Notes under the pieces: generated by a model
What the model was told of the DNA's origin: nothing
Seen by the model: the letters and a program-made list of their open reading frames with translations, nothing else
The model's database searches: none
NCBI GenBank assembly: GCA_965230045.1
Contig: OZ245940.1
Location: 4,030,001-4,094,000, forward strand
From: G963662905 sp965230045
GTDB taxonomy: Bacteria; Bacteroidota; Bacteroidia; Bacteroidales; WRLA01
DNA length: 64,000 nucleotides
Reading direction: 5' to 3'
Position numbers and translations under genes: made by a program
Shown: positions 52,327 to 61,295 of the stretch, one piece after another
Layout: every line of letters begins with the position of its first letter
Position numbering within the stretch: the first letter of the stretch is position 1

Positions 52327-54591
52327 ATGACATTCGACATTGACATGATCCGGGCACATTACGCCCAAATGGCTGAAAAAATCACAAAAGCCCGCAAGTT
52401 GCTCAACAAGCCGATGAGCCTTACCGAAAAGATCCTCTACGCCCATTTAGATGGCGATTTTCCAAAAAAACCCTTTGTGCGATCCGAGTCCTACGTTGAT
52501 TTTCGTCCCGACCGCGTAGCCATGCAGGATGCAACAGCCCAGATGGCTTTATTGCAGTTTATGCAAGCCGGAAAAAAGAATGTTGCCGTACCCTCTACCG
52601 TGCATTGCGATCATCTTATCCTCGCAAAAGAAGGTGCCAGTAAAGACTTAAAAAATGCGTTGAGCAGTAATAATGAGGTCTTTAATTTCCTGGAATCTGT
52701 TTCCAACAAATACGGGATCGGATTTTGGAAACCCGGTGCCGGGATTATCCATCAGGTGGTTTTGGAAAATTATGCGTTCCCCGGCGGGATGATGATCGGC
52801 ACCGATTCGCATACCGTAAATGCAGGCGGCCTGGGCATGATTGCCATTGGTGTGGGCGGCGCCGATGCCGTGGATGTAATGGCAGGAATGCCCTGGGAAC
52901 TTAAATTCCCAAAACTTATTGGCGTAAAACTCACCGGCAAGATGAACGGCTGGACAAGCGCCAAAGACGTTATCCTGAAAGTTGCCGGAATTCTCACGGT
53001 TAAAGGTGGAACAGGTGCCATTGTAGAATATTTTGGCCCGGGAGCCGAGAGTATTTCCGCCACCGGAAAAGGTACTATTTGCAATATGGGCGCAGAAATT
53101 GGTGCCACAACTTCCATTTTTAGTTATGACTCCAAAATGTCGGAATACCTCAGGGCAACCGAACGCGCTGAAATTGCTGCTATGGCCGATGCCGAAAAAG
53201 CCAACCTGAGCGGTGATCCCGAAGTTTACGAAAATCCTGATAAATATTTCGATGAACTGATCGAAATCAACCTTTCTGAACTGGAACCGCATATCAACGG
53301 CCCCTTTACACCCGATTTGGCTACACCGGTTTCCAAATTTGCTGAAGAAGCAAAAAAGAACAACTGGCCCCTTGAGCTCGAAGTAGGACTGATTGGAAGC
53401 TGTACCAATTCATCTTATGAAGATATTTCCAGGGCCGCTTCGGTGGCGCGTCAGGCCTTGGATAAAAACCTGGAAGTAAAATCCGAATACACGGTAACCC
53501 CGGGATCGGAACAAGTGCGTTATACTGTTGAACGTGACGGGCTGCTCGACACTTTCGAGAAAATCGGTGGTGTGGTGCTGGCCAATGCCTGCGGTCCTTG
53601 TATCGGCCAATGGGCACGGCACGATGCCGATAAAGGCAAACAAAATTCCATAATGACTTCCTTCAACCGGAATTTTGCCAAAAGAAATGATGGCAACCCA
53701 AATACTCATGGTTTTGTGGCCAGCCCGGAAATTGTTACTGCTTACGCAATAGCCGGAAGACTGGATTTCAACCCTTTGACTGATAAACTTATCAATAAAA
53801 ATGGCGAAAAAGTCATGTTGGACGAGCCCAAAGGCATCGAACTTCCTGAAAAAGGCTTTGATGTTGGGGATAACGGCTATCTGGCTCCTGCCGAAGACGG
53901 ATCAAATGTTGAAGTAGTTGTAAACCCCGAAAGTGATCGTCTCCAACTGCTTACACCTTTCCCTGCCTGGGATGGCAAAGACATTGAAGGCATGAAACTC
54001 CTGATCAAAGCCAAAGGAAAATGTACTACTGACCATATCAGTATGGCCGGCCCCTGGCTGCGCTACAGAGGACATCTCGATAATATTTCCAACAACCTGC
54101 TTATCGGTGCTGTAAATGCCTTTAACGAAAAAACCAATGAGGTTGTCAATCAGCTCAATAAAGAAGTGATGACAGTTCCCGATTCGGCAAGGGCATATCA
54201 AAAAGCTGAAATTGCCAGCATTGTGGTGGGTGATGAAAACTATGGCGAAGGAAGCTCACGAGAACATGCAGCCATGGAACCCAGAAACCTCGGCGTTAAA
54301 GTGGTACTGGTGAAATCCTTTGCACGAATCCACGAAACAAACCTCAAAAAGCAAGGCATGTTGGCTTTAACATTCGTGGATAAAGCTGATTATGACAAAA
54401 TCCGCGAAGATGATACCATCAGTATCTTGGACTTGAGCCGTTTTGCACCGGGGAAAAACCTCACTGTAAGACTGGATCATACGGATGGCAGTTCGGATGA
54501 ATTTGCGGTGCAGCACACTTACAACGAAAACCAGATTGAATGGTTTAAAGCAGGAAGCGCGCTCAACCTGATCAAAAAGCAGGGCGTATAA
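52327..54591 (+). CDS. Aconitate hydratase
   Basis: 754 residues, the size of the mitochondrial-type enzyme. Cluster ligands are the Cys of GSCTNSSYEDISRAA and the two of ANACGPCIGQW. Other hallmarks are GTDSHTVNAGGLGMIAIGVGGADAVD (as GTDSHTVNAGGLG) and the swivel-domain GEGSSREHAAMEPR near residue 640. It isomerises citrate to isocitrate in the TCA cycle through a [4Fe-4S] cluster that is sensitive to oxygen. A terminator follows. It is upstream of unrelated envelope genes. Confidence 0.95.
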   Translation: MTFDIDMIRAHYAQMAEKITKARKLLNKPMSLTEKILYAHLDGDFPKKPFVRSESYVDFRPDRVAMQDATAQMALLQFMQAGKKNVAVPSTVHCDHLILAKEGASKDLKNALSSNNEVFNFLESVSNKYGIGFWKPGAGIIHQVVLENYAFPGGMMIGTDSHTVNAGGLGMIAIGVGGADAVDVMAGMPWELKFPKLIGVKLTGKMNGWTSAKDVILKVAGILTVKGGTGAIVEYFGPGAESISATGKGTICNMGAEIGATTSIFSYDSKMSEYLRATERAEIAAMADAEKANLSGDPEVYENPDKYFDELIEINLSELEPHINGPFTPDLATPVSKFAEEAKKNNWPLELEVGLIGSCTNSSYEDISRAASVARQALDKNLEVKSEYTVTPGSEQVRYTVERDGLLDTFEKIGGVVLANACGPCIGQWARHDADKGKQNSIMTSFNRNFAKRNDGNPNTHGFVASPEIVTAYAIAGRLDFNPLTDKLINKNGEKVMLDEPKGIELPEKGFDVGDNGYLAPAEDGSNVEVVVNPESDRLQLLTPFPAWDGKDIEGMKLLIKAKGKCTTDHISMAGPWLRYRGHLDNISNNLLIGAVNAFNEKTNEVVNQLNKEVMTVPDSARAYQKAEIASIVVGDENYGEGSSREHAAMEPRNLGVKVVLVKSFARIHETNLKKQGMLALTFVDKADYDKIREDDTISILDLSRFAPGKNLTVRLDHTDGSSDEFAVQHTYNENQIEWFKAGSALNLIKKQGV

Positions 54592-54650
54592 TTCATTTGC
54601 AGTTATATATAATAACACTGCACTTATAATAATTATAAAAGCACTTATGG

Positions 54651-54677
54651 AAAAGCCGGTTTCAAAAGCCGGCTTTT
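54651..54677 (+). terminator. Rho-independent terminator of the aconitase gene
   Basis: AAAAGCCGG pairs with CCGGCTTTT around a short loop, 60 bases after the stop. Confidence 0.75.
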
Positions 54678-54700
54678 GTATTATCTTTGGAATAAATCCG

Positions 54701-54708
54701 TATATTTG
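54701..54708 (+). promoter_or_regulatory. -7 promoter box of the small barrel gene
   Basis: TATATTTG with TTG at 54676-54678, 22 bases upstream. It lies 24 bases before the ATG at 54733 and excludes the longer in-frame ORF start at 54676. Confidence 0.55.
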
Positions 54709-54732
54709 ACAACAACACAAAAACAAAGAGCT

Positions 54733-55428
54733 ATGAAAAGAATTTACACAATCGCATTTGCCCTCGTGGCATTGTTCGCATTCTCACAAAACGCTACGGC
54801 GCAAAAATTCGGGCCGAAAATTGGCTATAATTTAAGTACCATTGGCGTAAGTGGTGACAATATTGTTATTAATGGGGAAACTGTTCCGGCAGCAGCTTTA
54901 GGTACTGCCACCAATATGACTTATGGCCTTTTCTACAAAGCCAAACTTGTTCCAATGATCCTTGACCTGCAATTTGAAGTTAATTATGATCCAAGGGGAA
55001 CAAAACTTGACTACCTTTTCACCTACGAAGACATTCAAATCCCCCTCGAATTGAGTATGGAATACAATTACTTAACTGTCCCTGCCCTATTAAAAGCCAA
55101 ACTTTTATTTTTATATGCAGAAGCAGGCCCTTATGCAAGTTTTCTCTTAAGCGCCAAAGATAAACTTTCTCTTACTGAAGGTGTAGAAATTCCACAATCA
55201 GAGGAAGAAGATGTAAAAGACAATCTAAAAAGCACAGACTTTGGATTTATGCTGGGCGCAGGCATACAACTTGGCTTAGGCCCGGTTTACTTGATGGGAG
55301 GCGCACGCTATACAATGGGTATGAGCGAGATTTATACTGATGATTATAAAACAGCGTATGAAATGCAAGACATTTCTTTCAAGCATCATGTTTGGACATT
55401 TTATGCCGGTTTAGGCATTGGATTATAG
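54733..55428 (+). CDS. Small outer-membrane beta-barrel protein (PorT/OMP_b-brl_2 type)
   Basis: 231 residues with a signal peptide (about 1-23, ending NATAQ). The mature start KFGPKIGYNLSTIGV is the opening strand of the 8-stranded barrels common in Bacteroidota (K-x-G-x-K-x-G-x-N). Middle and end strands (LQFEVNYDPRGTKL, FMLGAGIQLGLGPVYLMGGARY) fit, and it ends WTFYAGLGIGL. A porin-like or structural role in the outer membrane is likely. Terminator directly downstream. Confidence 0.85.
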   Translation: MKRIYTIAFALVALFAFSQNATAQKFGPKIGYNLSTIGVSGDNIVINGETVPAAALGTATNMTYGLFYKAKLVPMILDLQFEVNYDPRGTKLDYLFTYEDIQIPLELSMEYNYLTVPALLKAKLLFLYAEAGPYASFLLSAKDKLSLTEGVEIPQSEEEDVKDNLKSTDFGFMLGAGIQLGLGPVYLMGGARYTMGMSEIYTDDYKTAYEMQDISFKHHVWTFYAGLGIGL

Positions 55429-55448
55429 GCCCAATAATTTTCTGATAA

Positions 55449-55486
55449 GAATCCCCGGATGAGCAGCTCTTCCGGGGATTTTTTTT
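55449..55486 (+). terminator. Rho-independent terminator of the small barrel gene
   Basis: AATCCCCGGA pairs with TCCGGGGATT and is followed by eight Ts. Confidence 0.88.
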
Positions 55487-55615
55487 GCTCTGCTTAGTCA
55501 TATTCCTTTCGGTAAAAACCTAAAAATTAAGCGGATATTGCAAAAACCATACTGCTATTCACAATGCTATTGGAAATTTATTACCTTTACAAGGCCAATC
55601 AAAAAAGAAGATATT

Positions 55616-57037
55616 ATGAAAAACCTAAAACTATGCATCAGCCTGCTTGTATTTGCAGCTTTTGCGCTTGTTTCCTGCAACAAGGACGACGACAATGAAA
55701 CAGAAGACCCAGGCAGCTTTTCCACAGAACTCTATGGTACTTATGCCAGCGATGACGGAAATTTTGTTCTGGAGCTGGGAGATACCGCTTTCATTGTTAA
55801 CGGTATCAATTATTACCATCATATCGAAAACCGCATCCTCGACGAGAAAAAACAATTTAAGTTTACCACCTATAATGGTGTATCGCATCATTTTTCACTT
55901 GATGATAGCGGAAATATTGAATACAGCTTTGTCACGCCATTCGGAACAAATACCAAAAGCACAACTGAAAGCAAGGGGCTGGCTAAGTTAATCCTTAAAA
56001 CTGTGGCAAAAAAAATCGTGAAATACGGCATTTCCAGCGCCCGTTGCCGTGATACCCGGGGACTTGATATTGGAAACAACAAACTTTATGTACTCGCCAA
56101 ACTCAGCAACGGCCATTATGATGCCATCAGTATCAAACTGCGCGAAGACGGTTCCCTGCCGTTAGACCCCGATGATCCGGATATCACGCAAATTGACAGT
56201 ACTATTTTTGCTGCAGACGCAGTGGGTTCCGAAGGTTCCGATCTGGTATTCCAGGAAAACAACGGAACGACTTCCTCCGATGGGGATTTCGTGCATTTGT
56301 TTAAAAAGAGCCTGGCCGAAGTGCGCTCCTACTATGCCACAAATATTGATCAGGGAGCAACCAATGGCGTTCCGACCCATCTCGCAACAGCTGTAGGTGC
56401 AAACCCACGACAAGGAGCCGCAGCCAATGATTACATCTATATGAACTCCAATGACAAAATGGTGTATATCGGTAAGTTTTATCCTAATCAGGGAAAAAAC
56501 AAAATTGATAAAGTCAAGATAAAACACAACGACTGCCATGAATTACATGGATTATGCATCGAGCCAAATGACAAACAAATCCTTTATGTATCATGCTCAG
56601 ACAAAGACGGTTATTACTGGATTGAATCCTATGCAATTAATCCAACATCAGACAAAGGAGCAAAAAACTTCAGCTATATCAGCAAAACTGAAAAAACGAA
56701 AGTGAGAAATTACCAGCAGCTTATTTGTGATGGCAGCATTGTTTATGCACTTTCCAACCATCAGGGGCATACATTGGATGTTTTCGACCTGGAACTCAAT
56801 GAAATTGAAATTGAAGATAAATATGCCATGCAGGAAATCCTGGATGAAATGGAATTGGTCGATTTTAAATCATCCGATATGGCTTTGACCCAAAATACGC
56901 TTTATGTTAGCAATGGCGATGAAAATTCAGATGAAGAAAGAAGGGTAGTTATGCTCGATCTGGTCGATTATGCCGAACGCGCCAAAATGAGCGAAAACCT
57001 ATCCAATACGCATACGATCAAGCTGGTGCGGCAGTAG
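55616..57037 (+). CDS. Putative lipoprotein, function unknown
   Basis: 473 residues from ATG 55616. The signal peptide ends in a lipobox, LVSC (Cys at about residue 19), followed by an acidic linker (NKDDDNETEDPG) as in many surface lipoproteins of Bacteroidota. The mature part is beta-rich, with repeated strand patterns (LYGTYASDDGNFVLELG, YVLAKLSNGHYDAISIKL, YIYMNSNDKMVYIGKFYP), and could be a propeller. I know of no function. It stands alone; a hairpin follows. Confidence 0.7.
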   Translation: MKNLKLCISLLVFAAFALVSCNKDDDNETEDPGSFSTELYGTYASDDGNFVLELGDTAFIVNGINYYHHIENRILDEKKQFKFTTYNGVSHHFSLDDSGNIEYSFVTPFGTNTKSTTESKGLAKLILKTVAKKIVKYGISSARCRDTRGLDIGNNKLYVLAKLSNGHYDAISIKLREDGSLPLDPDDPDITQIDSTIFAADAVGSEGSDLVFQENNGTTSSDGDFVHLFKKSLAEVRSYYATNIDQGATNGVPTHLATAVGANPRQGAAANDYIYMNSNDKMVYIGKFYPNQGKNKIDKVKIKHNDCHELHGLCIEPNDKQILYVSCSDKDGYYWIESYAINPTSDKGAKNFSYISKTEKTKVRNYQQLICDGSIVYALSNHQGHTLDVFDLELNEIEIEDKYAMQEILDEMELVDFKSSDMALTQNTLYVSNGDENSDEERRVVMLDLVDYAERAKMSENLSNTHTIKLVRQ

Positions 57038-57119
57038 CAGTATTGCGCTGTATGAAATCGTATCAGGAATAATTTCTTACTAAGAATTCCATTTCTGCTG
57101 ACGTGTACAATCCATAAAC

Positions 57120-57165
57120 CAAAAGGCCGCAGGGTATATGAATTTTTCATTCCCTGCGGCCTTCA
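57120..57165. terminator. Strong hairpin, likely bidirectional terminator
   Basis: AAGGCCGCAGGG and CCCTGCGGCCTT form a perfect 12-base stem. On the minus strand it is followed by TTTTGG; on the plus strand the T run is weak. It lies between two convergent units. Confidence 0.65.
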
Positions 57166-57175
57166 CTTTTGCCCT

Positions 57176-57213
57176 CAAAAAAAAGCTGCCTGCAAAAAAT
57201 CACAGACAGCTTT
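57176..57213 (-). terminator. Rho-independent terminator of the cyd operon
   Basis: Minus strand: AAAGCTG-T-CTG pairs with CAG-G-CAGCTTT, followed by a run of Ts, 20 bases after the CydX-like ORF. Confidence 0.75.
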
Positions 57214-57233
57214 CCAAACCAGAAAGTTAAAAT

Positions 57234-57350
57234 CTACTCTTCTTCAGTTTTCAGGTATTTTTCCTGACGCTTCAATGCATAAAGCACCAAACGGTAGCTA
57301 ACAAAAATCAAAAGCGGCCAGGTTAAAAACCATAATATCTGTACAATCAT
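57234..57350 (-). CDS. 38-residue CydX-like membrane protein
   Basis: Small ORF read directly: starts MIVQILWFLTWPLLIFVS, continues YRLVLYALKRQEKYL and ends KTEEE before TAG. One transmembrane helix followed by a short charged tail is the design of CydX-type subunits, which stabilise bd oxidase. It lies 15 bases after the cydB stop and has a strong AGGAGG 6 bases before the ATG, which is unusual in this window where such sites are rare. Terminator directly downstream. Assignment as CydX is from place, size and topology. Confidence 0.75.
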   Translation of the reverse strand: MIVQILWFLTWPLLIFVSYRLVLYALKRQEKYLKTEEE

Positions 57351-57365
57351 AATATCCTCCTTTTT

Positions 57366-58511
57366 TTAATAAACGTGTGAATCGTTTTCCATTTCTTCTG
57401 CGTCAATCTTTTTGTTGTTGATGGACTTCCAGGCATACCAAATATAGGCAAGCACAAAGGGAACCATCAGCGAAACATAGCTCATCGCGGTAAGCGTATA
57501 ATGACTTGATGAACTGTTCATTATCGTCAGGCTGCTTTGCAGGTCAGAAACCGACGGATAGAATGATGTTCCGTTAAACCCTGCCAGCAGCAAAAGGCTG
57601 AAAACAGTCAAAACCGTTCCCAGGCCACTGAACCAAATTCCTTTGGATGATTTTTGGAAGACAGCTTTAAAAATACCGAAAAGCACGAGCAGCACGCCTG
57701 CCAGGAATATGATCGCATTCAGCGGCATCCCGATCAGGTTGTGGAAATATTTGTAAGGTACCATGCTGATAATACCGTTGGCATCCACAGCAAAGCCATC
57801 GCGCACGAGTATATTTACCAGGAAAAACAGGAAAAACACCAGGAACATCACCGAATTTCCCAGCACACATTTTCGTGCTCCTTCAAAGATTTCATCATCA
57901 TCAATGGTATTCATAAAATACAAGCCGGCCAGAACACGGCTTAGGAAAAATACGGCAATACCGAGGGAAAGGTTTATAAAAGTGGCATAACGCGTAAAAT
58001 CAAAAGCCAGCTCCAGTCCATGCCAGGAATTGTCCCATTGGCTGAAATTCATTTCATTGACCGAGAAATTACTTCCGGTAAAAAAGGTAGCAACCGCTGT
58101 TCCGAGGAGCAGGGTTCCGAGCAATCCATTAATAAAGAGAAATGCTTCAAAACCTTTGGCTCCGAGAAAGTTGTTTGGTTTTGAGCGGAATTCGTAAGCA
58201 ACAGCCTGAATCACAAAGCAAAACAAAATCAGCATCCATACCCAGTATGCACCACCAAAGCTGGTAGAATAAAACAGCGGGAAGGATGCAAAAAATGCGC
58301 CACCAAAAGTCACAAGCGTTGTAAAGGTAAATTCCCATTTCCGGCCAAGGGCATTGACCAGCATGGTACGTTTCATTTCGGATTTTCCAAGAGCATATAT
58401 CATGGTTTGGCCTCCCTGTACAAAAAGGAGGAAAACCAGTAATGCGCCCAGCAGGCTAACAATCACCCACCAGTATTGCTGTAAAGCGAGATGTGATAAA
58501 TTTTCAAACAT
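57366..58511 (-). CDS. cydB: Cytochrome bd oxidase subunit II
   Basis: 381 residues with eight or nine membrane helices. The N-terminus ALQQYWWVIVSLLGALLVFLLFVQGGQTM is the CydB start as found in Bacteroidota (seen here in parts: YWWVIVSLLGALLVFLL and GGQTM). The GGAFFASFPLFYSTSFGGAYW region is the second family block. It forms the oxidase with CydA, 2 bases upstream on the same transcript. Confidence 0.94.
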   Translation of the reverse strand: MFENLSHLALQQYWWVIVSLLGALLVFLLFVQGGQTMIYALGKSEMKRTMLVNALGRKWEFTFTTLVTFGGAFFASFPLFYSTSFGGAYWVWMLILFCFVIQAVAYEFRSKPNNFLGAKGFEAFLFINGLLGTLLLGTAVATFFTGSNFSVNEMNFSQWDNSWHGLELAFDFTRYATFINLSLGIAVFFLSRVLAGLYFMNTIDDDEIFEGARKCVLGNSVMFLVFFLFFLVNILVRDGFAVDANGIISMVPYKYFHNLIGMPLNAIIFLAGVLLVLFGIFKAVFQKSSKGIWFSGLGTVLTVFSLLLLAGFNGTSFYPSVSDLQSSLTIMNSSSSHYTLTAMSYVSLMVPFVLAYIWYAWKSINNKKIDAEEMENDSHVY

Positions 58512-58513
58512 AA

Positions 58514-60124
58514 TTAATGTCCTCCGTCTTTAGGTCCTTTTTTAATTTGCGTTACCATTATCTTGATTTCGGCAATCATCAGGACAGTGAATGTTAGAGC
58601 AAACAACCAGAATGTAATTTGTACCGATGAGGCATCAAGCTGTGAAACTGCTGAAACTGTGGGCATCAGATCCTGAATCACCCAAGGCTGGCGGCCTACT
58701 TCAGCAACGATCCACCCTGCCTGTGAGGCAATATAAACCAGCGGAATAGTCCATACAGCAATCCAAAGAAGCCACTTTTTATTGTCGAGCTTGTCTTTAA
58801 CGCCCCAAAGAAGGAACAGGATAAACAATACAAGAAAATGCCCACCCAAAGCAACCATTACATGGAATGAATAAAATGTAAGCGGCACATGCGGTATCAG
58901 CATATGGGCATTATCGTGCAGCTCTTTTGGATTTTCTGCATAATAATAGCCGTAGCCGAAATACTGAAAATATCCATCGATCCAGGAAGGATCCTCAAAT
59001 TTGGATTTCAATGCCTGATATTCCGGAATGTTTTTATAATTGGTCGGGTTTTCATCTTTGATCTGCTTCATTGCTGCAAGGGCATCCTGTGCCGCTTTTC
59101 CCCGCTTGATTTTTTCCATATACGACATAATCGGTTGTTCGATTTTATCGTTTCCATGCACCAGGTCACGGATTCCCGGCACAAAAGCATGGGGATCAAG
59201 GAAAGCCATCCAGGAAAGCATATTGGGTATTTCGATGCTAAAAGCAAATTCCCTGGGCTGGTACTGTACGCCTTCTTTTTTCTTCTCAAAGAAACCAATG
59301 GCAACAAGTGGTGCATTGGTTTGCCCATCGTAAAGTGCTTCCATAGCTGCAAATTTCATTGGCTGGGTTTTTGCCACTTCACGTGCACTCTCATCACCGG
59401 TTCCAATCAGGAAAATAGTTGTGAGCAATCCAAAAACTGAGGCTACAACAATACTCTTTTTAGCAAGGAGTTTCTCACGGTTTTTGATGAGATACCATGC
59501 ACTGATTCCCACCACAAAAACGGCGGCAGTTACGTAGCCGGATGAAATGGTGTGGAGAAATTTGTTGATGGCCGTTGGGCTGAACAGCACTTCCCAGAAA
59601 TTGGTCATTTCGTTGCGTGCCATTTCCGGATTAAATTGAGTTCCCACAGGGTTTTGCATCCATGCGTTGGCCACCAGGATCCAAAGTGCGGAAAGGTTGG
59701 CGCCAATAGCAACCAGCCAGGTCGATAGCAGGTGAAAACCTTTGCTGACCTTATTCCATCCAAAAAACATCACTGCAATAAAAGTGGATTCCATGAAAAA
59801 GGCCATAATGCCTTCAACAGCGAGAGGAGCTCCAAAAATATCGCCCACAAACCAGGAGTAATTCGACCAGTTTGTCCCGAATTCAAACTCGAGGATAAGG
59901 CCTGTGGCTACTCCAATTGCGAAATTAATTCCAAAGAGCACCGACCAGAATTTGGTCATGCGCTTCCATTCAGCCTTGCCTGTGCGAACATAAATGCTCT
60001 CCATTATGGCAATGATGAACGACAGGCCAAGAGTCAGGGGCACAAACAGCCAATGATACATAGCTGTAAGGGCAAACTGCGCCCGGGACCAGTCAATCAG
60101 TGAAAAATCGTAGGTTTCAATCAT
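58514..60124 (-). CDS. cydA: Cytochrome bd oxidase subunit I
   Basis: 536 residues. Haem ligands are visible: His in ALTAMYHWLFVPLTLG (haem d/b595 side), His in FLHTISSGYV and Met in VMVALGGHF, as well as the family motif VGRQPWVI. The Q-loop (about 255-300, EALYDGQTNAPLVAIGFFEKKK in parts) is of the short-insert type. It oxidises menaquinol and reduces O2 to water at high affinity, letting the cell use low oxygen and protect its anaerobic enzymes. Gene order DUF4492-cydA-cydB-cydX is typical for the phylum. Confidence 0.96.
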   Translation of the reverse strand: MIETYDFSLIDWSRAQFALTAMYHWLFVPLTLGLSFIIAIMESIYVRTGKAEWKRMTKFWSVLFGINFAIGVATGLILEFEFGTNWSNYSWFVGDIFGAPLAVEGIMAFFMESTFIAVMFFGWNKVSKGFHLLSTWLVAIGANLSALWILVANAWMQNPVGTQFNPEMARNEMTNFWEVLFSPTAINKFLHTISSGYVTAAVFVVGISAWYLIKNREKLLAKKSIVVASVFGLLTTIFLIGTGDESAREVAKTQPMKFAAMEALYDGQTNAPLVAIGFFEKKKEGVQYQPREFAFSIEIPNMLSWMAFLDPHAFVPGIRDLVHGNDKIEQPIMSYMEKIKRGKAAQDALAAMKQIKDENPTNYKNIPEYQALKSKFEDPSWIDGYFQYFGYGYYYAENPKELHDNAHMLIPHVPLTFYSFHVMVALGGHFLVLFILFLLWGVKDKLDNKKWLLWIAVWTIPLVYIASQAGWIVAEVGRQPWVIQDLMPTVSAVSQLDASSVQITFWLFALTFTVLMIAEIKIMVTQIKKGPKDGGH

Positions 60125-60146
60125 TTTGCGCGTATTTGATTAGTAA

Positions 60147-60404
60147 TTATGGTTGTTGCTTTATCAATTGCTCAATAACGTAATCGCTCTTCTCGTCATC
60201 TGTCGAAAAACGGCTGCCCAAAAAATCGTGAAAGAAAAACAGCTTTAAAATGGCGAACATTATGAAAAGCTTCACAAAAATGATCAGCCAAAGCTTACGG
60301 GCATCCCGCATATTCTTAAATCCGTCGTAGTAAAGGTAAAAAACTTTCCTGAAAAATGATCTCACGGGGCGGTCTTTTTGAATATTAAATGAATAATTAA
60401 CCAA
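60147..60404 (-). CDS. DUF4492 small membrane protein of the cyd operon
   Basis: 85 residues. FFRKVFYLYYDGFKNMRDARKLW followed by a helix (LIIFVKLFIMFAILKLFFF) is the DUF4492 pattern (seen as YYDGFKNM and RKLWLIIFVKLFIMF). These genes precede cydA in Bacteroidota; the protein probably helps assemble or regulate bd oxidase. It lies 22 bases before cydA. A triple half-site palindrome lies 10 bases upstream of its start. Confidence 0.85.
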   Translation of the reverse strand: MVNYSFNIQKDRPVRSFFRKVFYLYYDGFKNMRDARKLWLIIFVKLFIMFAILKLFFFHDFLGSRFSTDDEKSDYVIEQLIKQQP

Positions 60405-60414
60405 ATCCTTATAA

Positions 60415-60436
60415 TGAACAAATGTTCAAATGAACA
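60415..60436. promoter_or_regulatory. Overlapping palindromes upstream of the cyd operon
   Basis: TGAACA-AA-TGTTCA-AA-TGAACA holds three half-sites that form two overlapping dyads in front of the DUF4492 gene. It looks like a repressor operator of TetR or FNR/CRP scale; the regulator is unknown. Confidence 0.5.
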
Positions 60437-60928
60437 AACAAAATTAGGAAATGAAATACTTAATTACAAAATCAGAAATCCAAAAACCTCTATTTATAAT
60501 CAGTCTTAATTAAGACAAATATTGACAATGACCAAAACGCACCCATAACTATTAATACCTTGCATATCAGAATTTTATAAATACTAAAACTATTATATCA
60601 GGAATCAAAGCTAAAACGAAAATTTATTTAGGACTTTGACTACCAAAATAAAACAGAATCAAGCACACCAATAATAGATCAAGATACATAAATATATATG
60701 CTCATATAATAGGTCGGGTTAAGCCAGGTCAAATACCAATAATTCTGGCAATTAGACCTACAACACAATACTTATGAATAATCAATCTAAATAAAGAAAT
60801 AAGAGTTTTCCACAAGTGTTTAGCGGCAGAATTTTTAATTTTTTATCAGCAGAGCAACAACGCTTTGGCTTCATTTTCGTCGAAAACAAAAAAGGCCACC
60901 CGAAGATGACCTTTTTATTAAGAATTAT
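60437..60928. other. A+T-rich intergenic region
   Basis: About 490 bases upstream of the cyd operon operator. No gene, RNA or repeat that I can support; a 73-codon ORF that begins near 60816 runs into the repeat element and looks accidental. Confidence 0.3.
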
Positions 60929-61279
60929 GGTCCAACACGGAATTTCGTGGAAAGAAAAAACACTTTATTTCAAACAGATTCCTCCAAAGCATTCCTCATA
61001 CTTCGGAAAACTTTGTCGGAATGACGTGTTTTTATGAAGTCAGGAGGCAAATGCGGCGAGGACGTGTTTGAAATATACTACTGTGTCCTCGCCGCATTTG
61101 CCTTAAACGCCTAATAAACAGCGTCATTCCGACCGCAACAAAGCCAAACGAAATGATTATGGCTTTGTGAAGGGAGGAATCTGTTGGATCTCAGATTTTT
61201 CGTATAAATATTATATGAAAATCTCTCAATGCGTTTATTCTCAAATTTTATAATAACCAACGAAATTCCTAGTAGAACC
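60929..61279 (+). mobile_element. MITE-like palindromic element, copy 3
   Basis: 351 bases, same orientation and length as copy 1. Ends GGTCCAACACGGAATTTCGT and the complement of GGTTCTACTAGGAATTTCGT. Flanked by AGAATTAT and AGAATTAC (7 of 8 bases the same). Central inverted repeat (core GCGGCGAGGAC / GTCCTCGCCGC) intact. It lies 16 bases after the stop of the TlpA-like gene. Confidence 0.85.
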
Positions 61280-61295
61280 AGAATTACTTTTGGAA

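Noticed and set aside
52648..53292. 214-codon antisense ORF in the aconitase gene
   Set aside because: The plus-strand aconitase motifs are complete, so this is a shadow.
60816..61037. 73-codon ORF
   Set aside because: It runs into the MITE-like element and its sequence follows the repeat; no family features.
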